Shown: positions 37,225-46,041 of the stretch, piece after piece
Position numbering within the stretch: the first letter of the stretch is position 1
Layout of the letters: every line of letters starts with the position of its first letter
NCBI RefSeq assembly: GCF_928392795.1
Contig: NZ_CAKMTJ010000001.1
Coordinates: forward strand, 310,001-374,000
Length of the DNA: 64,000 nucleotides
Direction: 5' to 3'
DNA from: Rothia nasimurium
GTDB lineage: Bacteria > Actinomycetota > Actinomycetes > Actinomycetales > Micrococcaceae
The notes under the pieces: generated by a model
Told to the model about the DNA's origin: nothing
What the model saw: only the letters and a program-made list of their open reading frames with translations
Databases searched by the model: none
Position numbers and translations under genes: made by a program

Positions 37225-38316
37225 CTAGAGCTCAACGACCGAGCGTAGAACCTTGCCGGTCTTCATGGTTTCGAAAGCCTCGTTGACCTGGTCAAGGCTG
37301 ATGCGTTCTGAGACGAAGCCGTCCAGGTCGAGGTTGCCCAGCTGGTAGTGCTGCACGAACATGGGGAAGTCGCGGGAGGGCAGGGTATCGCCGTACCAGG
37401 CTGACTTGATGGAGCCGCCGCGCCCGAAGACCTCATCGAGGGGAGCCTGCCAGGTGGTGCCGGGGGCGGGCACGCCTACCAGAACGACGCGTCCGGCCAG
37501 GTCACGGGCCTCGAAGGCCTGCTTGAAAGTGGCTTCAACGCCCACAGCGTCAATAACCAGGTCGGCGCCGAAGCCGTCGGTGAGCTCCTTGATAGCGGCT
37601 ACCGGGTCCTGGTTTTTAGAGTTGATCACATGGGTAGCGCCGTGCTCCTTGGCTCGGGCCAGCTTTTCGTCGTCAATATCAACGGCGATGATGGTGGTTG
37701 CCCCGCCCAGCTTGGCGCCGGCAACAGCGGCAGTACCTACACCGCCGCAGCCGATGACGGCAACTGACTCGCCGCGGGCTACTTCACCGGTGTTGAGCAC
37801 AGCGCCCAGACCGGCGGTGACGCCGCAGCCCAGCAGGCCGATAGCGGCGTACTGGTCTTCGGTCAGCTCAGCATCAATCTTGGTGCACTGGCCGGCTGCC
37901 ACCAGGGTCTTCTCGGCAAAGGAGCCGATACCCAGAGCGGGGGAGAGCTCGGTGCCGTCCTCAAGGGTCATCTTCTGGGTAGCGTTATGGGTGGCGAAGC
38001 AGTACTGGGGCTTGCCCTTCTTACAGGCCCGGCACTCGCCGCAGACAGCCCGCCAGTTGAGAATGACCAGGTCGCCGGGGGCGACGTTGGTGACGCCCTC
38101 GCCCACCGCCTCGACGATGCCGGCTGACTCGTGACCCAGCAGGTAGGGGTAGTCGTTGCCGACCCCGCCCTGGACGTAGTGGTGGTCGGTCTGGCAGACA
38201 CCGCAGGTGAGCACCTTCACTAGGGCCTCGCCCTTGATGGGGTTGGGCACATTGATGGTAACAACTTCAACGGGCTGATCCTTGGCCAGAGAGACGACGG
38301 CCTTGACCTTGTGCAT
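37225..38316 (-). CDS. mscR: S-(hydroxymethyl)mycothiol dehydrogenase
   Basis: 363 residues, zinc alcohol dehydrogenase family. Catalytic zinc ligands: [11 protein letters not shown] and GHESAG; the structural zinc loop [15 protein letters not shown] has four cysteines; the NAD-binding motif is [12 protein letters not shown]. Length and the segments around [28 protein letters not shown] match the mycothiol-dependent formaldehyde dehydrogenase/nitrosomycothiol reductase. It oxidises the formaldehyde-mycothiol adduct, so the host should make mycothiol. AAGGAG precedes ATG 38316. Confidence 0.93.
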   Translation of the reverse strand: MHKVKAVVSLAKDQPVEVVTINVPNPIKGEALVKVLTCGVCQTDHHYVQGGVGNDYPYLLGHESAGIVEAVGEGVTNVAPGDLVILNWRAVCGECRACKKGKPQYCFATHNATQKMTLEDGTELSPALGIGSFAEKTLVAAGQCTKIDAELTEDQYAAIGLLGCGVTAGLGAVLNTGEVARGESVAVIGCGGVGTAAVAGAKLGGATTIIAVDIDDEKLARAKEHGATHVINSKNQDPVAAIKELTDGFGADLVIDAVGVEATFKQAFEARDLAGRVVLVGVPAPGTTWQAPLDEVFGRGGSIKSAWYGDTLPSRDFPMFVQHYQLGNLDLDGFVSERISLDQVNEAFETMKTGKVLRSVVEL

Positions 38317-38376
38317 GGGGCTCCTTCGATAGCGGGAGGGGAAAAATATCGGCAGGTAGCTACCTGCTGCTACTCT

Positions 38377-39210
38377 CTACGCTACCGTGTGGTCCGGCTC
38401 GCTGCCAGCTCGTGAGACCGCATGACGGGCCATGAAGTCAGCGGATGCCCGACGGGCTTGCCCGCTGGTCAGGGCACTAATATGGTCGCGGCCCACTAGC
38501 TCGAGATAGGCGGACGCCGGGTGCGGCAGCGCCGCGGCAAGGGCAGGAAGTCCGGTGGCTAGGGTATCGTCGCTGCCGGCAAAGAGGAGGGTGGGGCAGG
38601 CAGGTAGTTTGTTCGGTGTGAAAGGCTCAACCGGCTGGGCTGTAAAAGCGGCCAGCGCAGCGCGGGGCAGGGGGCTGGTATCGAGGACGGCCTGGAGCCC
38701 CTCTGGTAGGGAGGTGCCGGGGGCGGCGGAAGGCGCCGATAGATAGGACTGCACCTCATCGAGGTGGGTTGCTAGGGGCAGGCCTCCGAGCGTCAGGCTC
38801 TGTACCAGGTGCGGGGAGCTGAGCGCTACCTGCCAGCAGATGCGGGCGCCCAGAGAATAGCCCAGCAGATGAACCGGTGTATCTACATCTGCCAGAGCCT
38901 GGCCAAGGGCTGTGCCCAGGGAAGTCACTAGCCCTTCTTGCTGCCAGGTGACGGCTATCTGCCCGCTAGACTTTCCTGCCCCTTCGTGCCCTGCTTCTTC
39001 GAGCCGGTGATAGGGCAGGGTGACCAGATGGACATCTGCCCCTGCCCGCTGCAACTGCCGCACCCAACCGGTCCGTTCCCAGGTCACCTCGGGGGTGGAG
39101 GCAAAACCGTGCACCGCCACCACCTGCTGGCCCTCAAGAAGCCGGGGCGGAGCGTCCGCCCCAGCAACGGGGGCACAGTAAATCTCGACCGAAAGACAGG
39201 GCTCGCACAT
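38377..39210 (-). CDS. Alpha/beta hydrolase
   Basis: 277 residues. Oxyanion motif VVAVHGFASTPEVTW, nucleophile elbow HLLGYSLGARICW (Ser in GYSLG), acid residue likely in LLFAGSDDTLATG and histidine in LVGRDHISAL. The layout resembles MenH-like or esterase-type hydrolases; the substrate is unknown. It begins five bases after the stop of the YihY gene, so the two probably form one transcript. Confidence 0.8.
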   Translation of the reverse strand: MCEPCLSVEIYCAPVAGADAPPRLLEGQQVVAVHGFASTPEVTWERTGWVRQLQRAGADVHLVTLPYHRLEEAGHEGAGKSSGQIAVTWQQEGLVTSLGTALGQALADVDTPVHLLGYSLGARICWQVALSSPHLVQSLTLGGLPLATHLDEVQSYLSAPSAAPGTSLPEGLQAVLDTSPLPRAALAAFTAQPVEPFTPNKLPACPTLLFAGSDDTLATGLPALAAALPHPASAYLELVGRDHISALTSGQARRASADFMARHAVSRAGSEPDHTVA

Positions 39211-39215
39211 AGGGC

Positions 39216-40322
39216 CTACTCGGAGTCCTTCTTCTCCTGCTTCTCGGCCATCTGCTGGAAATCAACACCGTTATGGGCCAGGCGAATCTTGCGGCCCTCT
39301 TCGATGAGGTTTTCCTTCTTCTCCTGCTGCTTGATCGCCATGGTGTCATCGCGAGGGGGCAGCTGAAGCTCGTCCTCGGCCTTGATGCCTGCCTGCAGCT
39401 CGCGGCCGCGCTGAATCTCAGCGTCAATCTGGGCGCCGAGCAGCAGCACATTGTTCATAATCCAGATAAACAGCAGCATCACGATAACGCCACCGATCAG
39501 GCCGTAGGTGGCATTGTAGGAGCCGAAGTTCGAGACGTAGAAGGTGAAGCCCAGACCAGCAATAGCCATCACGACCAGGGCAATAGCGGCGCCGGGGGTG
39601 AGGAAGCGGAACTTGGGCTGCTTGACGTTGGGGGTGGCGAAGTAGAGCAGGCTAATGAGCACAACGGCCAGAACCAGCATGATGGGGTAGCGCAGCCACA
39701 TCCATACGCCGATGAAGCCGCCGAGTTCGATAGCGGGCACGGCGTTCTGCAGGGTGGTCAGCACGTCCTCGGAGGACAGCAGTACCAGCATCATGGCAAC
39801 AACAATCAGTACCATGGCAGCGGTGACCAGCAGGTTGAAGGGGCGCAGCTTCCAGATGGGGCGACCCTCTACTACACCGTAGATCTTGTTCATGGCACGG
39901 CCAAAGGCGCCGATATAGCCTGAGGCAGTCCAGAGGGCGCCGACCACACCGGTGACCAGGGCCAGACCTGCGGCGTTTGAGCTGGTGAGCTGGGTGATGG
40001 GCTCTTCCAGCAGGGTCAGCATTTCAGCCGGGGCGTAGTCTTCAAGGAAGTTGAGAATCGCGTTGGTGGTCTGCTGGCCCTGCCCAAAGACACCCAGCAG
40101 GGAGACCACAGCCAGTAGGCCTGGGAAGATAGAGAGCACCGTGAAGTAGGTCAGGGCGGCGGCCAGATCGGTGCAGCCGTCGTTGGTGAATTCGCTCAGG
40201 GCGCGCTTGAAGATGTACTTCCAGCTAGAGCCGCTCATATCTGAGAGCTTGGCGGGCTTGGGAGCCTCTTTGTGGGCGTCCTCTGTAACGGCCCGGCTAA
40301 TGGTTTGTTCTTTGAGAGCCAT
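39216..40322 (-). CDS. YihY/BrkB-family membrane protein
   Basis: 368 residues. The family start FTNDGCTDLAAALTYFTVLSIFPGLLAVVSLLGVFG is clear, followed by about six helices and GLIGGVIVMLLFIWIMNNVLLLGAQIDAE, the conserved last helix with its Asn and acidic end. About 45 N-terminal and 70 C-terminal residues are polar and charged (PPRDDTMAIKQQEKKEN). Once annotated as RNase BN, the family is now treated as membrane proteins of unclear, possibly transport, function. AAGGA precedes ATG 40322. Confidence 0.85.
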   Translation of the reverse strand: MALKEQTISRAVTEDAHKEAPKPAKLSDMSGSSWKYIFKRALSEFTNDGCTDLAAALTYFTVLSIFPGLLAVVSLLGVFGQGQQTTNAILNFLEDYAPAEMLTLLEEPITQLTSSNAAGLALVTGVVGALWTASGYIGAFGRAMNKIYGVVEGRPIWKLRPFNLLVTAAMVLIVVAMMLVLLSSEDVLTTLQNAVPAIELGGFIGVWMWLRYPIMLVLAVVLISLLYFATPNVKQPKFRFLTPGAAIALVVMAIAGLGFTFYVSNFGSYNATYGLIGGVIVMLLFIWIMNNVLLLGAQIDAEIQRGRELQAGIKAEDELQLPPRDDTMAIKQQEKKENLIEEGRKIRLAHNGVDFQQMAEKQEKKDSE

Positions 40323-40423
40323 GGTGTCGTCCTTAGGGCATGCGGTGATTTAATCAGTAAACATCTTATCAGTAGCATGATAAACCTTTGAGCTGGCTGA
40401 GCGTCTGCTTCGTGATAAAACAG

Positions 40424-40456
40424 TAGCTGCCCCGGCGCATGATGCCGGGGCAGCTA
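40424..40456. terminator. Terminator after mqo
   Basis: TAGCTGCCCCGGC (40424-40436) pairs perfectly with GCCGGGGCAGCTA (40444-40456) around GCATGAT. It lies 44 bases after the mqo stop codon. On the minus strand the following bases are ctgTTTTATC, a usable T-run. Confidence 0.85.
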
Positions 40457-40499
40457 TGAGACAGGGTAGCCCACACGGTAGTGGGCGGACGCCGGTGGG

Positions 40500-41978
40500 C
40501 TAGTTATCGATACCCAGCACCTTAGCGGTGTGGGCAAAGAGCTCATCAGCCAGGTCGTGGTTGTCGTTGAGCTTGACGCCGTAGCCGGGCACCAGTTCCT
40601 TGATGCGGGGTTCCCACTGGTTTATCTTGGCGGGGAAGCAACGGGCCAACAGGGTCAGCATGATGGGGGCGGCGGTTGAGGCGCCGGGGGAGGCACCGAG
40701 CAGGGCCGCGATGGAGCCATCTCCCGATGCGATGAGCTCGGTGCCGAACTGTAGCACGCCGCCCTTCTTGGCGTCCTTCTTAATAACCTGCACGCGCTGA
40801 CCGGCGGTGATGAGCTCCCACTCATCCGCTACCGCGGTGGGGTAGTACTCACGCAGAGAAGCTACACGCTCGTCGCGGTTCTTGAGCAGTTCACCGATGA
40901 GGTATTTGGTGAGATCTACGTTGTCCAGGCCTGCGCGAATCATGGGGACCAGGTTGTCCGGACGCAGGGAGAGGGGCAGGTCGAGCAGGGAGCCCTGCTT
41001 AAGGAAGTTGGTCTTAAAGCCAGCGTAGGGGCCAAAGAGCAGGGAGCGTTTGCCGTTCACGTAGCGGGTGTCGAGGTGGGGCACAGACATGGGCGGGGCA
41101 CCCACCGAAGCCTGACCGTAGACCTTGGCATTGTGCTTGAGAGCGGTTTCTTCGTTGGTGTTGCGGAAGAAGAGGCCCGAGACGGGGAAGCCGCCGAAGC
41201 CCTTGCCTTCCTTAATACCTGACTTCTGCAGCAGGTTGAGGGCACCGCCACCGGCACCCAGGAAGACAAACTTGGCACGAATGGTCTGGCTGTGCTCGGA
41301 GTTCAGGCGGTTCTTGACCTTGACCAGCCAGCTGCCGTCACTCTGCTGCTCGAGGTTGGTGACCTGCTGGCCGTACTGGACGGTGACGCCCTGCTCTACC
41401 AGGTAGTCCACCATCTGCTGGGTGAGGTTGCCGAAGTCTACGTCGGTGCCCTCGGGTGACCAGGTGGCGGCAATCTTCTGGTTGGGGTCGCGGCCCTCAA
41501 CGGCCAGGGGAGCCCACTGGCGAATCTGGTCAAAATCGGTTGAGAACTTCATGCGCTCAAAGAGCTTCTGGTTCTCGAAGGCCTCAAAACGCTTGCCCAG
41601 GTAGCGCACATGGTCTTCACCGAAGACCAGGGACATGTGGGGTACGGGGTTGATGAAGCTGGCGTCCTTGATCTTGCCCTCTTCAACCAGGGAGGCCCAG
41701 AGCTGGCGGGAAACCTGGAACTGCTCGTTAATACCCAGCGCCTTAGCCGGGTCTACGGTGCCGTCGGGGCCTGCCGGGGCGTAGTTGAGTTCGCAGAGCG
41801 CTGAGTGGCCGGTACCAGCATTGTTCCAGGGGTTAGATGACTCCTGGGCTACCTGATCCAGACGCTCCAGCAGGGTGATATTCCAGGTGGGCTCTACTTC
41901 CTTGAGTAGGACGCCCAGGGTTGCGCTCATAATACCGCCGCCCACTAGGACGACATCGGTCTGTACTTCGTTTGCCAC
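40500..41978 (-). CDS. mqo: Malate:quinone oxidoreductase
   Basis: 492 residues, GTG start at 41978. FAD-binding [20 protein letters not shown] at the N-terminus; the family segments [49 protein letters not shown] and [13 protein letters not shown] follow in order. Mqo is a peripheral membrane flavoprotein that oxidises malate and passes electrons to menaquinone or ubiquinone, replacing or complementing malate dehydrogenase in the TCA cycle. A TAGAGT box (41996-42001, minus strand) gives a ~10-base leader with GGAG. Confidence 0.96.
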   Translation of the reverse strand: MANEVQTDVVLVGGGIMSATLGVLLKEVEPTWNITLLERLDQVAQESSNPWNNAGTGHSALCELNYAPAGPDGTVDPAKALGINEQFQVSRQLWASLVEEGKIKDASFINPVPHMSLVFGEDHVRYLGKRFEAFENQKLFERMKFSTDFDQIRQWAPLAVEGRDPNQKIAATWSPEGTDVDFGNLTQQMVDYLVEQGVTVQYGQQVTNLEQQSDGSWLVKVKNRLNSEHSQTIRAKFVFLGAGGGALNLLQKSGIKEGKGFGGFPVSGLFFRNTNEETALKHNAKVYGQASVGAPPMSVPHLDTRYVNGKRSLLFGPYAGFKTNFLKQGSLLDLPLSLRPDNLVPMIRAGLDNVDLTKYLIGELLKNRDERVASLREYYPTAVADEWELITAGQRVQVIKKDAKKGGVLQFGTELIASGDGSIAALLGASPGASTAAPIMLTLLARCFPAKINQWEPRIKELVPGYGVKLNDNHDLADELFAHTAKVLGIDN

Positions 41979-41995
41979 GTGATTGACACTCCGTC

Positions 41996-42001
41996 ACTCT
42001 A
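41996..42001 (-). promoter_or_regulatory. -10 box of mqo
   Basis: TAGAGT on the minus strand, 17 bases before the GTG start. The spacer holds a GGAG ribosome site, so this gene probably has a very short leader and is not leaderless. Confidence 0.45.
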
Positions 42002-42139
42002 AGACTGTGGTGCCCGACGCTGGACACCGGCTGGGGTGGAGCCGCTCGGCCCCGTTCTCATCTTTAGCGTAGTACAGATAGGGCGACGTACCTAACACGT
42101 ACGGTTCTTTGACGCACTTTTGCGGACGCCCGCGGTGGG

Positions 42140-43867
42140 CTAGTCGTCGATGTGCACGGTGGAGAAATCATCGATGCAGGTGGCGCTCACCGTGTAGGTG
42201 CGCACCCTCTGGCCCTGGGTAACGCCCGAGACAGGGTAGGCCAGAGGAATTGCAGATAGCAGGTTGGCTACCTGGTTATTGATGTCCTTGTAGGCTTCCC
42301 GCCATTCGGCGATATCGGTGCGGGTATCAGCCTCGTCGATAGCCTGGCGGATACTGGCGTAGCTGGCAGTAGCCTTGGTCGGTTCGGCAGCTGCTGCTGT
42401 GGAAGTGGGGGAGGGGCTGGCACTGGCGCTTGTGCTCGGGTTGGGTTCGCTGATGGTGGTGGGGGCGGACGCTGCCGGCGTCAGTACATGCCCTAGAAAG
42501 GTGGTGGGGTCGCGGAAGGCTCCGATAAAGCCGGTCAGTTCTAACCCGTAGTCGGGGTGGGCGGTGGGTACGTCCTCGGTACCGGCGTCCGACCAGCGGT
42601 AGGGTTTGGGCACGATGTTGAAGCCTGCCTCAACCAGGTTTGCCGAAATCAGCGAGTAGATACCTTCGGGCGAGGGTAGGGAAGGCAGGGAGAGATTGAC
42701 CGGGTAGTAGAAATCAATGGCCTGGTTGGCGTAGGTGCTGGCGCGCAGGAGTTCCTGGGCGCGGGTGAGGTTATAGGTATAGACCTGCGCCATGTCCTCT
42801 TTCTTCATCTGGAAGAGGGCGGGGATGAAGTCGGGCGCGGTGTTGGTGCCCTGGGGGTAGTAGGCCTCGACGATAGCGGCCCTGTCGATGGCGCGGGCTA
42901 GGGCCTGGCGCACCCGGGCATCGTCGAAGGCCGGGTGGGAGAGGTTGATACCGATATAGGCAATTGCGTAGGGGTCGCGGGACTGCACCGCATACCCGTC
43001 CAGGGCCAATGGGACGTAGTCCTTGAGGGCCACCTGGTCGTAGGCGTCGATGCTGCCTTCGAGCAGGTTGTAGTAGCGCTTTTCGGCATCGGGGATGGTG
43101 AGGAATTCGATGGTGCCAAGGTCGGGGGCCTGGCCCCGGTAGGAGCTATTGCGGGTGAGGACGGCAGTGCTGCCATCCCAGGAGCTCAGCGTAAAGGCAC
43201 CGGTGCCTACGGGGGAGCTGGTGAGGTAGCCGTCCGCCCCGATACTGCTGGGTAGAACAACCCCGTAGGCTGGCTGGCTCAGGGCCTTGAGAAAACTGCG
43301 AGAAGGTCGGCTGAGAACGATGTCAAGGCTAGTATCTGTAGGTGCCGACCAGGCGGTCACCAGGGGCTTAATCTCGTTGCCGTCTGCGGCTTTAGCGCTA
43401 CCAAAGAGCTGATGAAAAGGCTGAGTCATACGGGTGAGAGCAGTTTTTCCCAGAGTAGACCAACGCTCGATATTGGCCAGTATGCTACTGGCTGTCAACG
43501 GGGTGCCATCGCTAAAGGTGGCATTCTCAACCAGATTAAAGGTGTAGGTGAGACCGTCCTCGCTAGTCTCCCAGCTGGTTGCAAGAGAAGGGGCGGGCTC
43601 ACCGGTGTTGACATCAGATCGAACTAGAGGTTCTAGAATTTGGGCGCTGATGCGGTGGCTTTCTACCCGGTAGGTCGCTGCTGGGTCAAGGGTGAGTACT
43701 TGCGCGCCCTGGGCAAAACGGAAGGTGGGACCTGCACTCTCGGTGGCGGAGGCGGACGCCGCGGGGTCGGCCCCGGTGGAGGTTGAACAGGCGGAAAGGG
43801 CTAGGCCGGCGGTCAGCAGGGAACCGTAGTGAAGCAGGGTGCGACGGGTGAGGGCTGGTGCTGCCAT
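42140..43867 (-). CDS. ABC transporter substrate-binding lipoprotein (peptide/nickel family 5)
   Basis: 575 residues. Signal TRRTLLHYGSLLTAGLALSAC has a twin-arginine pair and a lipobox (LSAC), so the mature protein is lipid-anchored outside the membrane. SBP_bac_5 signatures: ILEPLVRSDVNTGEPAPSLATSWE near residue 75 and DDARVRQALARAIDRAAIVEAYYPQGT near 325. Residues ~480-510 are a Ser/Thr/Ala/Pro-rich insert (SEPNPSTSASASPSPTS) within the late domain, unlike the usual compact fold. No permease or ATPase genes adjoin, so it is an orphan that may use a distant transporter. Ligand unknown. Confidence 0.88.
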   Translation of the reverse strand: MAAPALTRRTLLHYGSLLTAGLALSACSTSTGADPAASASATESAGPTFRFAQGAQVLTLDPAATYRVESHRISAQILEPLVRSDVNTGEPAPSLATSWETSEDGLTYTFNLVENATFSDGTPLTASSILANIERWSTLGKTALTRMTQPFHQLFGSAKAADGNEIKPLVTAWSAPTDTSLDIVLSRPSRSFLKALSQPAYGVVLPSSIGADGYLTSSPVGTGAFTLSSWDGSTAVLTRNSSYRGQAPDLGTIEFLTIPDAEKRYYNLLEGSIDAYDQVALKDYVPLALDGYAVQSRDPYAIAYIGINLSHPAFDDARVRQALARAIDRAAIVEAYYPQGTNTAPDFIPALFQMKKEDMAQVYTYNLTRAQELLRASTYANQAIDFYYPVNLSLPSLPSPEGIYSLISANLVEAGFNIVPKPYRWSDAGTEDVPTAHPDYGLELTGFIGAFRDPTTFLGHVLTPAASAPTTISEPNPSTSASASPSPTSTAAAAEPTKATASYASIRQAIDEADTRTDIAEWREAYKDINNQVANLLSAIPLAYPVSGVTQGQRVRTYTVSATCIDDFSTVHIDD

Positions 43868-43930
43868 GAGAGAATCCCCTTCGTTCTGAGGCTCGTTGGC
43901 CTAGGCTGTGGCCGCCAGGTTCTGGTTATC

Positions 43931-43973
43931 AAAAAACCCGTCCAACCATGGATAAACCGGGCTGAACGGGTGT
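43931..43973 (-). terminator. Terminator of tRNA-Leu
   Basis: On the minus strand, ACCCGT and ACGGGT arms enclose a ~24-base loop and are followed by TTTTTT (plus-strand A-run 43931-43936). Confidence 0.65.
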
Positions 43974-43983
43974 TTCGTCAGTG

Positions 43984-44065
43984 TGCGCGAGGAGGGACTT
44001 GAACCCTCACGCCGTAAGGCACAGGAACCTAAATCCTGCGTGTCTGCCAATTTCACCACTCGCGC
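43984..44065 (-). tRNA. tRNA-Leu (anticodon TAG)
   Basis: 82-base class II tRNA. The acceptor arms GCGCGAG/CTCGCGC pair perfectly; the anticodon loop is TTTAGGT between CAGGA and TCCTG; a long variable arm (GTGCCTTACGGCGT) and the T-arm GGGTTCAAGTCCC follow. The 3' CCA is not encoded. Reads CTN leucine codons, mainly CTA. Confidence 0.95.
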
Positions 44066-44135
44066 ATGCGGTGCTGTCAGCACAACAGTGTCTATGCTAC
44101 AACACCTTGAGAGGTTTTGCTAAATACGGCCGCCC

Positions 44136-44606
44136 CTAGGAGTCGATACCTAGGTCTCGGCGGAGCTTGGCAACATGGCCCTTAGCGCGGACGTTGTACT
44201 GGGCGACCTCAATCATTCCCTTCTCGTCGATGACGAGGGTGGAACGGATCAGGCCCACATAGGTCTTGCCGTAGTTTTTCTTTTCGCCCCAGGCCCCGTA
44301 GGCTTCCGCAACCGCGTGGTCTTCATCGGAGAGCAGGGGGAAGGTGAGCTCCTGGTTCTCGGTGAAAGTATCGAGGGCCTTGACGCTGTCGGGTGAGATA
44401 CCCAGGACGGCGTAGCCGTGCGAGGTGAGCGAGGCTAGGTTGTCTCTAAAATCGCAGGCCTGGGTGGTGCAGCCGGGGGTGGAGGCCTTGGGGTAGAAGT
44501 AGACGATCACCTTCTGCCCTGCGTAGTCGGCCAGGGAGACGGTGCCACCTCCTGCAGCGGGCAGGGTGAACTGGGGTGCGGGGGTTCCCGGAGTAAGTCG
44601 TTCCAC
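44136..44606 (-). CDS. bcp: Thiol peroxidase of the Bcp/PrxQ type
   Basis: 156 residues, GTG start behind AAAGGA. Peroxidatic Cys46 lies in PKASTPGCTTQACDFRD with resolving Cys51 five residues on, the classic Bcp arrangement. It reduces peroxides with thioredoxin. Start and stop agree with the family length. It is monocistronic, divergent from the marR-type gene. Confidence 0.93.
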   Translation of the reverse strand: MERLTPGTPAPQFTLPAAGGGTVSLADYAGQKVIVYFYPKASTPGCTTQACDFRDNLASLTSHGYAVLGISPDSVKALDTFTENQELTFPLLSDEDHAVAEAYGAWGEKKNYGKTYVGLIRSTLVIDEKGMIEVAQYNVRAKGHVAKLRRDLGIDS

Positions 44607-44715
44607 GGGCGTCCTTTCACATGGTGAACAGAATAGGGGTGCAGCCTACCGGGCTGCGGCCTTGCTACCAGCTTATCAGGGGCAAGGAACCCTGATTTTT
44701 AGCGGAAAAACAGGG

Positions 44716-44726
44716 TTGTTCAACAA
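44716..44726. promoter_or_regulatory. Possible MarR operator
   Basis: TTGTTCAACAA is a perfect palindrome about 90 bases before the MarR-type gene and on the bcp side. MarR proteins often bind such TTGTT/AACAA inverted repeats; function is inferred. Confidence 0.4.
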
Positions 44727-44793
44727 TTACTCAGTGTACAGTTGGTTATGTCAAGCACCTGTCATGTCTAGGCATATAAGTGCTGAGTATGCT

Positions 44794-44799
44794 TATAAT
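44794..44799 (+). promoter_or_regulatory. -10 box of the MarR-type gene (predicted leaderless)
   Basis: Consensus TATAAT, then six bases and ATG 44806. There is no ribosome site between, which is the main reason for choosing that start. Confidence 0.65.
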
Positions 44800-44805
44800 G
44801 GTGCT

Positions 44806-45420
44806 ATGCCAGAAATTCGTAATTGGTCGATTAATCGACTCCTCTCAACTGCAGCGCGCATGCTGGAATACAGCTGGAATGATCAGCTGAAGTCACTTGG
44901 GCTTACCCATGCTGGCGTAACAGCTCTTGGCGTCATTGCCCGCGAAGGCATGATTTCACAGGTGAAAGTTGCCTCCCTTGTGGGTGTGCAGGCCCAGACC
45001 ATGGGCAAGACCCTTGCGCGACTCGAAGCGCACGGGCATGTTTTCCGCACCCGTAACACTATTGACCGCCGCAGCTACCTTCTAGGTATCACCGAAGAGG
45101 GGCGGCGCGTGCTGGCCGAAGCAGAGAACATTGACCGCAAGCTTGGATCTGCCGGCGAGCTCTCAAACCCTGAATTTCGCGAAATGCTCATTCATATTAT
45201 TGAAGGCCTGAGCGAGCACCATGCTGGTAGCGAGGTGCTCGATGATGTTGCCGGTGAGCACACCGCCCAGATTGGGGCTATCACTAAATCTTTAGCAGAG
45301 GCTCCGTCGGCAGAAGCCGACGTACCCGAGGCTAATGTCACGGAGCCTATCGTTGAGCGCGTCAATACCGCTGTTATGGACGTTATTACGCCAGAGATGA
45401 TTGCTGAGTACCGTAAATAG
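44806..45420 (+). CDS. MarR-family transcriptional regulator
   Basis: 204 residues from ATG 44806. A winged helix-turn-helix spans residues ~35-105: LTHAGVTALGVIAREGMISQVKVASLVGVQAQTMGKTLARLEAHGHVFRT, with wing NTIDRRSYLLGITEEGRR. The ~60-residue Ala/Glu-rich C-terminal tail is longer than usual and may be disordered. The upstream frame continues to 44542 inside bcp but is not coding; ATG 44764 is a second possible start. Target unknown; the divergent bcp gene is a candidate. Confidence 0.85.
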   Translation: MPEIRNWSINRLLSTAARMLEYSWNDQLKSLGLTHAGVTALGVIAREGMISQVKVASLVGVQAQTMGKTLARLEAHGHVFRTRNTIDRRSYLLGITEEGRRVLAEAENIDRKLGSAGELSNPEFREMLIHIIEGLSEHHAGSEVLDDVAGEHTAQIGAITKSLAEAPSAEADVPEANVTEPIVERVNTAVMDVITPEMIAEYRK

Positions 45421-45515
45421 TGCTTCTGGGCCTCCTGCTGATACGGCGGGAGGTCTTCTGTATGGGCTGTATATATACGCTTTTTATGAAGGTGCTCACA
45501 AACGCCCTTTTCGGC

Positions 45516-45544
45516 TTGCGCGCCTCAAAAAAGGTGCGTATAGT
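45516..45544 (+). promoter_or_regulatory. Promoter of tRNA-Lys copy 1
   Basis: TTGCGC (-35), 17-base spacer, TATAGT (-10, 45539-45544). The precursor leader has a GAACC/GGTTC hairpin before the tRNA. Confidence 0.75.
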
Positions 45545-45588
45545 AGAACCCGTTGCTGAGAAAGGTTCTCGGTCTGACAAGTAAATAT

Positions 45589-45661
45589 GCGCCTCTAGCT
45601 CAATTGGCAGAGCAATTGACTCTTAATCAATGGGTTCTGGGTTCGAGTCCCAGGGGGCGCA
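45589..45661 (+). tRNA. tRNA-Lys (anticodon CTT), copy 1
   Basis: 73 bases. Acceptor GCGCCTC/GGGGCGC (one T-G pair), D-arm AGCTCAATTGGCAGAGC, anticodon loop ACTCTTAATC with CTT, T-arm CTGGG-TTCGAGT-CCCAG. CCA is not encoded. Confidence 0.96.
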
Positions 45662-45667
45662 CAGCGC

Positions 45668-45701
45668 AAGAAGCCCGACCGGCTAACCGGTCGGGCTTCT
45701 T
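45668..45701 (+). terminator. Terminator of tRNA-Lys copy 1
   Basis: AAGAAGCCCGACCGG (45668-45682), loop CTAA, CCGGTCGGGCTTCTT (45687-45701). A perfect 15-bp stem with a T-rich end. Confidence 0.9.
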
Positions 45702-45774
45702 TGTGCCTAAAAGCGGCTGCTGGGGGTGTAAATGTGGCGCTTATGTGGAAGTGCTCACAAAAGCCCCTTTCGGC

Positions 45775-45803
45775 TTGCACGCCTCAAAAAAGGTGCGTAT
45801 AGT
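45775..45803 (+). promoter_or_regulatory. Promoter of tRNA-Lys copy 2
   Basis: TTGCAC (-35), 17-base spacer, TATAGT (-10, 45798-45803). Closer to the -35 consensus than copy 1. Confidence 0.75.
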
Positions 45804-45847
45804 AGAACCCGTTGCTGAGACAGGTTCTCGGCCTGACAAGTAAATAT

Positions 45848-45920
45848 GCGCCTCTAGCTCAATTGGCAGAGCAATTGACTCTTAATCAATGGGTTCTGGG
45901 TTCGAGTCCCAGGGGGCGCA
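45848..45920 (+). tRNA. tRNA-Lys (anticodon CTT), copy 2
   Basis: Identical in sequence to the tRNA at 45589-45661. It has its own promoter and terminator. Confidence 0.96.
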
Positions 45921-45926
45921 CAGCGT

Positions 45927-45960
45927 AAGAAGCCCGACCGGCTAGCCGGTCGGGCTTCTT
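45927..45960 (+). terminator. Terminator of tRNA-Lys copy 2
   Basis: Same 15-bp stem as copy 1 with loop CTAG, followed by CTTTATT. Confidence 0.9.
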
Positions 45961-46041
45961 CTTTATTCATCCTGGTTTATCTACGTCTAGTCTTCAGGTG
46001 ATACCCAATCTTTTGTGTGCGGGCTTCACCCTGGGGGAGGG

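Larger units (their letters stand above)
45484..45960 (+). repeat. Tandem duplication carrying two tRNA-Lys units
   Basis: Two units, 45484-45701 and 45743-45960, offset by exactly 259 bases. Each contains promoter, leader, tRNA and terminator. The tRNAs are identical; differences cluster in the leaders and the bases between units. Confidence 0.9.

Noticed and set aside
43901..44083. 60-codon frame on the minus strand
   Set aside because: It overlaps tRNA-Leu and its terminator and includes the tRNA sequence read as protein.
45553..45843. Open frame across the tRNA-Lys region
   Set aside because: It translates a tRNA and its terminator; the tRNA structure explains the sequence.
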